Positions 24,376 to 30,293 of a DNA stretch of 31,764 bases are shown one piece after another. The translations under genes and the position numbers were made by a program. The stretch covers positions 1-31,764 of the IMG/VR virus record IMGVR_UViG_3300032242_000779. The stretch is one strand, 5' to 3'. Numbering within the stretch: the first letter of the stretch is position 1; each line of letters opens with the position of its first letter. This stretch comes from a virus. Below the pieces are notes generated by a model. It searched no databases. It saw only the letters and a list, made by a program, of their open reading frames with translations, and was not told where the DNA came from.

Positions 24376-24753
24376 ATGACTGACATATCTGAACTTAAAG
24401 GCAAGATTATCACAAAGATTGTGAAATCTGATGATAATGAGCAACTTCATTTTCATGTTGGAGATGATGTTTACTACATGTTTCACAGCCAAGATTGTTG
24501 CGAAACTGTTTCCATTGAAGAGATAATTGGCGACCTTGATGATCTTATTGGTTCTCCAATCCTTGAAGCTGAATGCGCCACTAACGATGGCCCTGCAAAA
24601 GATAAGTGGGACGATCTTTGCCTTTGGACTTTCTACAAGATCGGTACAATCAAGGGCCATGTGAGCATCCGCTGGTATGGAGCCAGCAATGGATTTTACG
24701 GCGTTGAAGTTTCATTTCAAAAGAACACTATGGCATGGTGCTACTATGACTGA
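24376..24753 (+). CDS. DUF7448-like phage protein
   Basis: 125 residues: LKGKIITKIVKSDDNEQLHFHVGDDVYYMFHSQDCCETVSIEEIIGDLDDLIGSPILEAE and a late TFYKIGTIKGHVSIRWYGASNGFYGVEVSF. This DCCE...GDLDDLIG...W.G.SNGFY pattern is a widespread phage domain of unknown function. AAGGAGAGG precedes the ATG. It overlaps the next gene by eight bases. Confidence 0.85.
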   Translation: MTDISELKGKIITKIVKSDDNEQLHFHVGDDVYYMFHSQDCCETVSIEEIIGDLDDLIGSPILEAECATNDGPAKDKWDDLCLWTFYKIGTIKGHVSIRWYGASNGFYGVEVSFQKNTMAWCYYD

Positions 24754-24952
24754 ATGGCAAGACATATCAACCGCGCCAAGGGATGGGAAGACCATTCTTG
24801 CTTATGGCGCTTGGCCCATGTTCCCAACCGTTCAAGATGTTTGCTTATGCCATTGGGATGAAGATGACCAGCGGTGGGCGTTCGACGGCGAAGAAATGCT
24901 GGTTACTCACTGGATACCTTTGCCCGCGCCGCCTAAGAAGGGGGATGAGTGA
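24746..24952 (+). CDS. DUF551-like small protein
   Basis: 68 residues from the ATG at 24746: WQDISTAPRDGKTILAYGAW near the start and THWIPLPAPPKK at the end. The W-x-x-I-x-x-APxDG...I...W...THW.PLP.PP frame is characteristic of this common phage family, whose role is unknown. It overlaps the genes on both sides by a few bases, so it is one link of a coupled chain. Confidence 0.85.
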   Translation: MTEWQDISTAPRDGKTILAYGAWPMFPTVQDVCLCHWDEDDQRWAFDGEEMLVTHWIPLPAPPKKGDE

Positions 24953-25242
24953 TGACTGATCTCCTAATGCCAAGACGCAAGTTCCTCACCGGCCTGTTCG
25001 GCCTGATAGCAGCGCCTGCGGTTGTCAAAGCTGCTAACATCATGCCGGTGAAGGTGATTCAGCCAAAATGGTATTTGGCTGACGGTCTGCCGCTTCAAAG
25101 CATGGAACATCCCGTTCGCACAGGCGGTGGCATCCGTCTCAGCGAATTGCGCGAAATTCTTAGGCCGGGTCTACAAAAAATGGTCGATGATATGTATACA
25201 GAACACCCCGGCCAGTGGAAGTCGATGTTTATAGAAACTTAA
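24952..25242 (+). CDS. Small protein with twin-arginine-like signal sequence
   Basis: 96 residues from the ATG at 24952 (TGATG overlap). The N-terminus PRRKFLTGLFGLIAAPAVVKAANIMPVK has the RR-x-F-L motif, a hydrophobic core and an AxA-like end, so it looks like a Tat signal peptide. The mature part (IRLSELREILRPGLQKMVDDMYTEHPGQWKSMF) resembles the region that precedes phage capsid-related sequences in longer relatives. Whether it is exported is not known. Its location in a replication operon is odd. Confidence 0.75.
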   Translation: MTDLLMPRRKFLTGLFGLIAAPAVVKAANIMPVKVIQPKWYLADGLPLQSMEHPVRTGGGIRLSELREILRPGLQKMVDDMYTEHPGQWKSMFIET

Positions 25243-25263
25243 CACATCCGCAAAACGTGTTAA
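25239..25263 (+). promoter_or_regulatory. Hairpin at a gene junction
   Basis: TTAACAC and GTGTTAA form a perfect 7-bp stem with an 11-base loop, including the upstream stop codon and ending 20 bases before the next start. It may stabilise mRNA or tune translation of the following gene; it lacks a T-tract on the plus strand. Confidence 0.35.
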
Positions 25264-25283
25264 AAAAACAGGAGAAAGTTAAC

Positions 25284-25523
25284 ATGAGCGACGATCTTGT
25301 GAAGCGGCTGCGCGATCTATCTTACAATCAAGGTCACGATTTGCCTGACATAGCCGCAGACCGCATTGAGAAGCTGCAGGCGGCGCTACGGGAGATACAT
25401 GAGGTGTACGCCGGGTCTGAAGGCATACCTGAGCCAATGACCGCCGCTGAAGGCTATCTATTGAAGCTGTTGACAGAAATGGTTGGCGTTACCCGCAACG
25501 CACTGGAGGGGAAAGATGACTGA
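25284..25523 (+). CDS. Small helical phage protein, paralog 1 of 3
   Basis: 79 residues from the ATG at 25284 (AGGAG upstream). Frame: SDDLVKRLRDLSYNQGHDLPDIAADRIEKLQAALREI and end RNALEGKDD. This DDLVKRLR...AADRIEKL..ALREI pattern is frequent in phage accessory operons and has no established function. The end overlaps the next paralog start by eight bases. Confidence 0.82.
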   Translation: MSDDLVKRLRDLSYNQGHDLPDIAADRIEKLQAALREIHEVYAGSEGIPEPMTAAEGYLLKLLTEMVGVTRNALEGKDD

Positions 25524-25710
25524 TGATCTTGTGAGGCGGATTGATAGTTTGATGATACTTCTTAATATGGAACGCAAAAAATCTTTATCGTTAGGAACGC
25601 ACATTGAAAAGTTGGAAGCGGCGCTGCGAAAGATAGATAGAAGTTCATGCCTAAACCCGCATGACATTTGCGACATCGCCCGCAAAGCACTGGAGGGGAA
25701 AAATGATTGA
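25516..25710 (+). CDS. Small helical phage protein, paralog 2 of 3
   Basis: 64 residues from the ATG at 25516. TDDLVRRIDSLM, then HIEKLEAALRKI and RKALEGKND repeat the design of the upstream protein with the central part shortened. GGAGGGGAAAG precedes the start, and the same sequence occurs again before paralog 3, so the ends of the genes were duplicated with their ribosome-binding sites. Confidence 0.8.
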   Translation: MTDDLVRRIDSLMILLNMERKKSLSLGTHIEKLEAALRKIDRSSCLNPHDICDIARKALEGKND

Positions 25711-25900
25711 CACTGATTACGCCACCGAATTGGAACATGAAGTGCAAGACCTTACCACCGAACTGCATAGCTGTTTTCACCGCATCGAAGAACTACAGGC
25801 GGCGCTGCGGGAGATATTGAGTCTTGGTAGCTGGGGTGCTAATCCTCTAGCAAGAACCATCGCATTAGAAGCTTTAGAGGAAAAAGATGAAAATTCCTGA
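25703..25900 (+). CDS. Small helical phage protein, paralog 3 of 3
   Basis: 65 residues from the ATG at 25703. The N-terminal ELEHEVQDLTTELHSCFHRIEELQAALREIL is a likely coiled coil, and the C-terminus LEALEEKDENS matches the ALEGKDD ends of the other two. It is the most diverged of the three. Its end overlaps the primase gene by 14 bases. Confidence 0.78.
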   Translation: MIDTDYATELEHEVQDLTTELHSCFHRIEELQAALREILSLGSWGANPLARTIALEALEEKDENS

Positions 25901-26780
25901 AGCTGCGCGTGGCAAGTGGCGTGAGCTTTTACCGTCACTTGGCATAGACACAAGGTTTCTGACGGGAAAACACGTCAGTTGTCCTGTGTGCGGCGGCACA
26001 GATAGGTTTCGATTTGATGATCGGGATGGGTCTGGATCTTTCTTCTGTTCCCAGTGTGGTGCTGGGGATGGGTTTACACTGGCGATGAAGGCCACTGGTA
26101 AGTCCTTCCGTCAGGTGGCTGATTCCATTGCATGTGAACTGGGCATATCCAACACTTTGAACCAGCAACATTCAGCCAAGCCCAAAAACGATCAGCGAAG
26201 GCTCATGCAATCAGTCTGGGACGGGGCTGTAGAGCCGGAAGAGGGTTCCCCGGTATCTCTTTACCTACAGAACCGTTTTGGCTGCCAGTGGCCTTCTAAA
26301 GCCCTTAGAGAGCGGTGCGACAAAATAGCACTGATCGCTAAGATCACTGGATCAGACGACAGGCCAGTGAATTTACATGTGACCTACCTGACCAAAGACG
26401 GCCAGAAGGCTGACGTAACCCCTAACCGGAAGGTCTTGCCGGGAAGCTTGCCAGAGGGGTGTGCGATTAGGCTTGCGCCCGCTGCTGGCATTATGGGGGT
26501 AGCAGAGGGTATTGAAACTGCGATCAGCGCCAGCTTAATGTTTGATATGCCAGTTTGGGCATGTGTTAATGCCAACCTGTTGGCTAAGTGGGTTCCGCCT
26601 GAAATTGCTAGGGTTGTGTATGTATTTGGCGACAATGACCTAAACTATACCGGTCAGGCTGCGGCTTACCGGCTTGCTAATAGGCTTGCTGTTCAATTCA
26701 AGATGGGCGTAGAGATTAGAATACCGGATTTACCGGGAACCGATTGGAATGACATCCATAAACTAAAAAGGGGGCCGTAG
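25887..26780 (+). CDS. DNA primase with zinc ribbon and Toprim domain
   Basis: 297 residues. Zinc ribbon: C32-x2-C35 and C54-x2-C57 with DRFRFDDRDGSGSFFC between, a typical primase DNA-sensing finger. A middle domain follows (about 100-195), then Toprim: E207 in VAEGIETA and D249-x-D251 in FGDND, the metal-binding residues that make RNA primers. It ends with LPGTDWNDIHKL, a helical tail of small phage primases. It has no helicase domain, which fits the separate SF2 helicase upstream. Its last codons lie in the terminator. Confidence 0.93.
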   Translation: MKIPEAARGKWRELLPSLGIDTRFLTGKHVSCPVCGGTDRFRFDDRDGSGSFFCSQCGAGDGFTLAMKATGKSFRQVADSIACELGISNTLNQQHSAKPKNDQRRLMQSVWDGAVEPEEGSPVSLYLQNRFGCQWPSKALRERCDKIALIAKITGSDDRPVNLHVTYLTKDGQKADVTPNRKVLPGSLPEGCAIRLAPAAGIMGVAEGIETAISASLMFDMPVWACVNANLLAKWVPPEIARVVYVFGDNDLNYTGQAAAYRLANRLAVQFKMGVEIRIPDLPGTDWNDIHKLKRGP

Positions 26781-26793
26781 CCCCCTTTCTTTA
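26766..26793. terminator. Bidirectional terminator at the primase stop
   Basis: GGGGGC-CGTA-GCCCCC (26770-26785), flanked by As and Ts on both sides. The primase stop codon lies in its loop/stem. On the minus strand the RNA loop is C(UACG)G, an extra-stable UNCG tetraloop, followed by five Ts. It ends both the rightward replication operon and the leftward gene that converges on it. Confidence 0.88.
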
Positions 26794-27039
26794 TTCCATA
26801 AATGGTTTTCCATGTTCTTTTATTTGTTTCTTTCTGCTTACATCTTGTAAAAACTGCTGGATAAACATTAGGGTCGATCTTGCAGATTCATAATCCATGT
26901 CCACAGATTCGCATTTATCACCTTTTTCGTCAAATCTATGAATCCTAACCGACAAACACGGTTCGTCATCATAATATTTTAAAGTTATGCTGCGGGATGG
27001 CAATAGTATGCAATCTATTTCTAGCGCATGGGATGTCAT
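26791..27039 (-). CDS. Small accessory protein, paralog A of 3
   Basis: 82 residues: TSHALEIDCILLPSRSITLKYYDDEPCLSVRIHR... ending with a helix STLMFIQQFLQDVSRKK. It shares the layout of the two upstream proteins: M-x-x-H-x-L-x-(I/V), a hydrophobic beta meander with acidic loops, then a helix. AAGGAA is upstream of the ATG. Function unknown; most diverged of the trio. Confidence 0.7.
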   Translation of the reverse strand: MTSHALEIDCILLPSRSITLKYYDDEPCLSVRIHRFDEKGDKCESVDMDYESARSTLMFIQQFLQDVSRKKQIKEHGKPFME

Positions 27040-27066
27040 TGGTGTGTTTCCTTTTTGATGATGGTG

Positions 27067-27088
27067 AAAAGGGGCCGTAGCCCCCTTT
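27067..27088. terminator. Second copy of the UACG-loop terminator
   Basis: GGGGC-CGTA-GCCCC (27071-27084) with AAAA before and TTT after; near-identical to the terminator at 26770. On the minus strand it ends paralog B with TTTT. Its position between paralogs A and B shows that gene and terminator were probably duplicated as one unit. Confidence 0.8.
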
Positions 27089-27094
27089 GTTTAA

Positions 27095-27322
27095 TCAGTC
27101 AAAAACTGATGACATCACATGATTTCGGGTTGCGATTTCAAGGAAATTGCGAATTTCCCTTACATCGTCAATTTCGAACATAAGCGAAGCAACTTGTTTG
27201 AAAGATCCATCGGTCAGTTTAGCGGTCCAAGAAACTGCTACAACGCCGGGATCTGCACTGTTGGTTTCAAACGTCATATAATCGCCGTCATCGTCCATGA
27301 CTTCAAGCTGGTGTGATCTCAT
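27095..27322 (-). CDS. Small accessory protein, paralog B of 3
   Basis: 75 residues: RSHQLEVMDDDGDYMTFETNSADPGVVAVSWTAKL and DVREIRNFLEIATRNHV at the C-terminus. The start M-R-S-H-Q-L-E-V-x-D-D-D-G-D-Y-M-T-F aligns with paralog C. GGGAG lies seven bases upstream, and the start overlaps the paralog C stop. Function unknown. Confidence 0.78.
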   Translation of the reverse strand: MRSHQLEVMDDDGDYMTFETNSADPGVVAVSWTAKLTDGSFKQVASLMFEIDDVREIRNFLEIATRNHVMSSVFD

Positions 27323-27543
27323 AGGTTGTCTCCCTCAAATGATTCCAAGCGGTATATATGCGTGTTAAACATGTCCAGAAACGACTGGAGCGCCTTCACT
27401 TCTTTACGGGTGATATATGTGACAATCGAAGCTTCAAGATCATCACATGAACTGACCACTTCGATTTGCTTACTGTCATTGTCAAAGCAAAACGTAATGG
27501 TGTCACCGTCTGCGTCTGTAATTTGAAGATGTTGCGTATGCAT
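27319..27543 (-). CDS. Small accessory protein, paralog C of 3
   Basis: 74 residues from the ATG at 27543 (AAAGGGGG upstream): HTQHLQITDADGDTITFCFDNDSKQIEVVSSCDD and TRKEVKALQSFLDMFNTHI. It shares H-x-L-x-(I/V)-x-D-x-D-G-D-x-(I/M)-T-F with paralog B. Compact beta-then-helix proteins of this kind often bind a partner protein; nothing more can be said. It starts two bases after the upstream stop. Confidence 0.78.
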   Translation of the reverse strand: MHTQHLQITDADGDTITFCFDNDSKQIEVVSSCDDLEASIVTYITRKEVKALQSFLDMFNTHIYRLESFEGDNL

Positions 27544-27544
27544 A

Positions 27545-27838
27545 TTAACCCCCTTTGCTTGAGACTGGTAAAGTGTAACCGATGACTCCAACCCGGTCAA
27601 CAGGAAACCCGCCTGACCGAAACTGTTCCGCTGTGATTGTTTCAACCACCCTATCAGGTATGTCGGCGCGCTTGTAGACCCGTGAGGCCATGATAATGAT
27701 CCTTGACCAACGCGGGTCTGCACTGGCAAGTCCCTCTATTTCATCTGCTTCTGCATCTGACCTACAGACCACCTGTATCATATAAGGATCACCAAACTGA
27801 GGCGTCCTTTCTTTATCTGTCATCCTAACCCATACCAT
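27545..27838 (-). CDS. Hypothetical first protein of the 27-kb leftward operon
   Basis: 97 residues from the ATG at 27838, chosen because AAGGAA lies seven bases upstream with TCGGTCA between; a second start at 27823 lacks a good site. Sequence such as PYMIQVVCRSDAEADEIEGLASADPRWSRIIIMASRVYKRADIPDRVVETITAEQFRSGGFP suggests a small alpha/beta fold. The family is not recognised. Confidence 0.72.
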   Translation of the reverse strand: MVWVRMTDKERTPQFGDPYMIQVVCRSDAEADEIEGLASADPRWSRIIIMASRVYKRADIPDRVVETITAEQFRSGGFPVDRVGVIGYTLPVSSKGG

Positions 27839-27839
27839 T

Positions 27840-27911
27840 GACCGATTCCTTAGATTGACCTATGACCGACCGACCGATGACCGACCGACCAAAGGACCGA
27901 CCAATGACCGA
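27840..27911. repeat. GACC(GA) tetranucleotide repeat cluster
   Basis: The stretch between the divergent genes holds several GACCGACCGACC blocks (27864-27877, 27879-27890, 27895-27902) plus single GACCGA copies. The unit recurs on both sides of genes throughout 27840-28680. Confidence 0.8.
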
Positions 27912-28023
27912 TGAAGCCATTCTTGCGATTTCTGTGCTGATGTTTTTTGTAGCACCGGCTCTATTAATTGGAGCCAGTGCTGTTGTCGCATATGTTGATT
28001 ATATCAAGAAAGCTCCGCGCTAG
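27904..28023 (+). CDS. 39-residue membrane peptide
   Basis: ATG at 27904 with AAAGGA seven bases upstream. The peptide starts MTDEAILAISVLMFFVAP, continues as one hydrophobic helix and ends VDYIKKAPR, so it would be a single-span membrane protein with a basic tail. It reads opposite to its neighbours and overlaps the 28004 gene by 20 bases. The balanced charge pattern at its ends favours a real gene over chance. Function unknown; membrane micro-proteins of phages may act in lysis or exclusion. Confidence 0.55.
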   Translation: MTDEAILAISVLMFFVAPALLIGASAVVAYVDYIKKAPR

Positions 28024-28234
28024 TATCGTACCACGCAGCCTGTTCCAAAACCCCCTTGTCTTCATCGCTGCATGTGGACCATTGGCGGGGCGTCGGTTCG
28101 CGCTCCCATGACCAACGCGCCCAGTCGTCTAGACTTTGCCAAGTCGGGCGGGGTTCGCCCGTGTGATAGGTGGGCTTGCGGACGCAGTCCTCTAAATAGG
28201 CTGCATGACCGGGCGTTATGGTTTCATGTTTCAT
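28004..28234 (-). CDS. Small hypothetical protein (Trp-rich)
   Basis: 76 residues with seven Trp: GEPRPTWQSLDDWARWSWEREPTPRQWSTCSDEDKGVLEQAAWYD. AAGGGAATCGGTC precedes the ATG. The acidic/Trp pattern recurs in small phage proteins, though I cannot name the family. It overlaps the upstream gene's stop by four bases. Confidence 0.72.
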   Translation of the reverse strand: MKHETITPGHAAYLEDCVRKPTYHTGEPRPTWQSLDDWARWSWEREPTPRQWSTCSDEDKGVLEQAAWYDTSAELS

Positions 28235-28452
28235 GACCGATTCCCTTTACGTTTCCTGAGTTGCATTTCACTAGTGAACGCATCCATCTCTGCCAATAGC
28301 TTGGCCACATAAGGGTCGCGCGTGTCGCGTTCACGGTATATGGGCAGAGTGGCTTGTATGTCGCGGACGGCATACTGTAGCTGACCGACCGATAAGCCAC
28401 TGGCGAGTCTAGTATACCAAGCAAGGCTATAGGGTGCTGGTTCCACTTTCAT
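28231..28452 (-). CDS. Small hypothetical helical protein
   Basis: 73 residues from the ATG at 28452 (GGAG, then TCGGTCAG). Sequence PAPYSLAWYTRLASGLSVGQLQYAVRDIQATLPIYRERDTRDPYVAKLLAEMDAFTSEMQLRKRKG is a plausible all-helical protein. An upstream in-frame start is less likely since it would break the overlap chain. The family resembles small conserved phage proteins without function. Confidence 0.76.
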   Translation of the reverse strand: MKVEPAPYSLAWYTRLASGLSVGQLQYAVRDIQATLPIYRERDTRDPYVAKLLAEMDAFTSEMQLRKRKGNRS

Positions 28453-28616
28453 CTGACCGACTCCACACTGACCGACCCATTCCACCCTGCAAGCAACCGT
28501 GCCACCATGACCGCTTGTTTACGTGTAGGATAAGACCCGATGACGTTGTTACGATGGTGCTCCGATATGGTCCACTGAACCGACCGACCGACCGGTTTTC
28601 TAATGATGTATTCCAT
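28449..28616 (-). CDS. 55-residue protein with DUF2188-like core
   Basis: ATG at 28616 preceded by AGGGGCCGGTC; the stop overlaps the next ATG (ATGA). The peptide has MEYIIRKPVGRSVQWTISE and then GSYPTRKQAVMVARLLAGW, a beta-beta-helix layout common in small phage proteins that repeat YxTKxxAV. Codons 8-13 are written by the (ACCG)4 repeat, so slippage there would shift the frame. It lies entirely on the minus strand opposite a longer but unconvincing plus-strand frame. Confidence 0.7.
   Translation of the reverse strand: MEYIIRKPVGRSVQWTISEHHRNNVIGSYPTRKQAVMVARLLAGWNGSVSVESVR
28579..28594. repeat. (ACCG)4 tetranucleotide repeat within a coding region
   Basis: Four perfect ACCG units inside the 28449-28616 gene. 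Because the unit is four bases, a gain or loss would change the reading frame. Four units is short for frequent slippage. Confidence 0.7.
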
Positions 28617-28628
28617 GACCGGCCCCTA

Positions 28629-28709
28629 TTAGATGAAAGCAAGCGCGACGACCGCACCGACCCACGCGAACGCGACCAGTGCAATAGAGAATTCGATGAT
28701 ATCTTGCAT
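28629..28709 (-). CDS. 26-residue membrane micro-peptide
   Basis: ATG at 28709, with GGAG nine bases upstream. It begins MQDIIEFSIALV and continues hydrophobic to the stop, with one WVGAVVALAF helix. It fits tightly between the genes at 28712 and 28616, whose ribosome-binding site follows its stop. Too short for standard gene finders. Coding is supported by spacing and by the absence of any other use for the interval. Confidence 0.5.
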   Translation of the reverse strand: MQDIIEFSIALVAFAWVGAVVALAFI

Positions 28710-28711
28710 GA

Positions 28712-28786
28712 TTAGACTCCGTTTTTAAGCTTGCCACCATTGGCGCTTACATAGGGGCGACGCCACGCGCCCCCTGTAACCGTCAC
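28712..28786 (-). CDS. 24-residue peptide coupled to the Cys-rich protein
   Basis: GTG start overlaps the stop of the upstream gene (GTGA) and the stop lies three bases before the next ATG. The peptide TVTGGAWRRPYVSANGGKLK has a natural-looking composition. The same frame stays open upstream inside the Cys-rich gene without an ATG, so it could also be a relic of a longer C-terminus. Tentative. Confidence 0.35.
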   Translation of the reverse strand: MTVTGGAWRRPYVSANGGKLKNGV

Positions 28787-29469
28787 ATTGCAGCGATAGT
28801 GTCCGCTTTCTTGCTTTGCACGCCGTGAACCGGGAAACCAACAATTGCGTCACGGGTCCGCGCACACAGTCCGCACGATATGCATGCCACGTCGTCACGA
28901 TAAGTAGCAGGACACACAACAACCTTGCGCCCTTGTGGCGTTGCAAGCTTTACGTTGCCGTGAACCGTAGAAGGTAGCACAACGGCCACGGGGGCAATGC
29001 CAAGCGCCGCAAGCTTGTCTGCGTGGCGTAGGTTATTGGCGCTTAGATTGACCGTGAAACCGTTTTTATTGGCGCTTGCAATCGCCTTGCGATTCTTGGC
29101 GCTTTTCAAAACGTCGTAATGGGTATAGGTAAATCCGCGTTTACCATTGTTTGCCGTGACTAGTGAAGCAAGCGCCGCAGTGTCAATTGTCGTCTTATCT
29201 CCGGGTAGGTCTCCGGCCTGATTATGACGCCATAAGACATTTTTAGGCAAGGCGGACACTTGCGCGATAAAATCAGACCACATGGAACCGACTCGCTTTT
29301 CCGTCACTTTGCGCCAGAACATGGCCAGCGGACCCGTTTCAGCATAGCAACCTGAACCTTGCAATGGGCAAGCGCTTGGGCAAGTGTCGAACGTCGTCGT
29401 CGACACTGGAATAGGTCCAGTTTTTGCATTGCGTGATTTTAACGTTAAAGCTACTTGATAAGCTTGCAT
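28783..29469 (-). CDS. Conserved phage protein with two Cys clusters
   Basis: 228 residues from the ATG at 29469 (CAGGAG nine bases upstream). Near the start PVSTTTFDTCPSACPLQGSGCYAETGPLAMFWRKV holds three or four Cys; near the end VVVCPATYRDDVACISCGLC holds four more, followed by IVGFPVHG. The core is alpha/beta (FTYTHYDVLKSAKNRKAIASANKNGFTVNLSANN). Phage proteins with this double Cys pattern are common. The layout recalls the Gp37/Gp68 (DUF5131) group and may bind an iron-sulfur cluster or zinc, but no activity is known. It diverges from the gene at 29647. Confidence 0.83.
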   Translation of the reverse strand: MQAYQVALTLKSRNAKTGPIPVSTTTFDTCPSACPLQGSGCYAETGPLAMFWRKVTEKRVGSMWSDFIAQVSALPKNVLWRHNQAGDLPGDKTTIDTAALASLVTANNGKRGFTYTHYDVLKSAKNRKAIASANKNGFTVNLSANNLRHADKLAALGIAPVAVVLPSTVHGNVKLATPQGRKVVVCPATYRDDVACISCGLCARTRDAIVGFPVHGVQSKKADTIAAM

Positions 29470-29516
29470 TGTGTTGGCTCCTGTTGTTTGCCTATAAAAA
29501 GACAATAGCGCGAATC

Positions 29517-29544
29517 CTTATATGGTTCCAATCGTTTGATTCAA
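29517..29544 (-). promoter_or_regulatory. Leftward promoter of the Cys-rich gene operon
   Basis: On the minus strand TTGAAT (29544-29539), 16 bases, then TATAAG (29522-29517). The next gene start is about 50 bases on. Confidence 0.5.
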
Positions 29545-29577
29545 TGGAAAGCGGCGCAATTATCGGAATAAACGATT
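29530..29577. repeat. Inverted repeat in the divergent intergenic region
   Basis: AATCGTTT (29530-29537) and AAACGATT (29570-29577) are exact inverted copies 32 bases apart, with related GATTAATCG nearby. They flank the centre of the 177-base gap between the divergent genes and may be operator half-sites. Confidence 0.4.
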
Positions 29578-29646
29578 AGACTAAATTGGATTAATCGGCG
29601 ATATTGTTAAGGTAGAAACAAACACAAGCAAAGCAATAGGTGAAAC

Positions 29647-30204
29647 ATGCTACATCATCTAGAAAAGAATCAGGTTCCGGCCTTTTTGCGTGGCGGATAT
29701 AGCGGCAAAGCTTTCAAGGCGCAAGCTTGCACAAGCTTTACTATTCCGGCGGATGCGGGTTTGTGGTCTGGTGGTTCACGCGATGCATACAGTGCGGTAT
29801 CATTGGCGGATGGCCGAATTGCTACTATTCCCGGACAAAACTCCGCGCCTTGGAATTCTATCCGTGCGGATCGTGTTGTGGAAATTAAGCCGGGTTTCTG
29901 CCTGATTCGCCATTCCATGTTTTGCGGAAAAGATATGAGGTTAACATTTTTTGTACATCCAGATGACATTGGTAAACTTGTGCCACATGATTCTTGTGAG
30001 CTTGCGGAATGTGAAAAAATGGTTTTGTATATTATTAGGGCATTTAAATCCTTTGCGCGGGCGGATGAGGCGCGCCGCATGGGGATTGACACTGGCGAAT
30101 TGGAAGCAATCAAAGCGCGTCTTATCAAGCTTGAATTGCTAAACAAGGCCGGGGCGATAACGGTCAAAGGCCGGAATGCAATTTCAGGGTATCGCCCAAA
30201 GTAA
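29647..30204 (+). CDS. Conserved phage protein of unknown function (FLRGGYSGKAFKA family)
   Basis: 185 residues. Start VPAFLRGGYSGKAFKAQACTSFTIPADAGLWSGGSRDAY is a strongly recurrent phage pattern, followed by an alpha/beta domain (ENRI-type DGRIATIPGQNSAPW) and a helical C-terminal part with winged-helix character (ELEAIKARLIKLELLNKAGAITVKGRNA). AGGTGAAAC precedes the ATG. It often accompanies the Cys-rich gene that diverges from it, suggesting a shared job. A terminator follows. Confidence 0.82.
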   Translation: MLHHLEKNQVPAFLRGGYSGKAFKAQACTSFTIPADAGLWSGGSRDAYSAVSLADGRIATIPGQNSAPWNSIRADRVVEIKPGFCLIRHSMFCGKDMRLTFFVHPDDIGKLVPHDSCELAECEKMVLYIIRAFKSFARADEARRMGIDTGELEAIKARLIKLELLNKAGAITVKGRNAISGYRPK

Positions 30205-30229
30205 ACACTAACTTAGCAATAACATAAAG

Positions 30230-30255
30230 CGCCATGGTTCACGCCGTGGCGTTTT
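30230..30255 (+). terminator. Intrinsic terminator before terS
   Basis: CGCCATGG and CCGTGGCG pair (one G-U) around a six-base loop, followed by TTTT. It ends the 29647 gene. It also contains the ATG of a longer possible terS frame, which is why that start is rejected. Confidence 0.82.
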
Positions 30256-30293
30256 GTGCTATATATAGACTCTATCTAGCATGGAGTCGTAAC

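Noticed and set aside
25501-25900. Possible CRISPR-like or direct-repeat array
   Set aside because: The repeated junctions are ends of paralogous genes with their ribosome-binding sites, at unequal spacing and with coding sequence between them.
28434-28715. 93-residue plus-strand open frame
   Set aside because: Its residues (many R, D, P from GACC repeats) look like the shadow of the minus-strand genes at 28449-28616 and 28629-28709, which have ribosome-binding sites and tight junctions.
30234-30293. Longer terS start at ATG 30234
   Set aside because: The ATG lies in the stem of an intrinsic terminator, and the extra 20 residues do not resemble small terminases. GTG 30294 has GGAG at the right distance.
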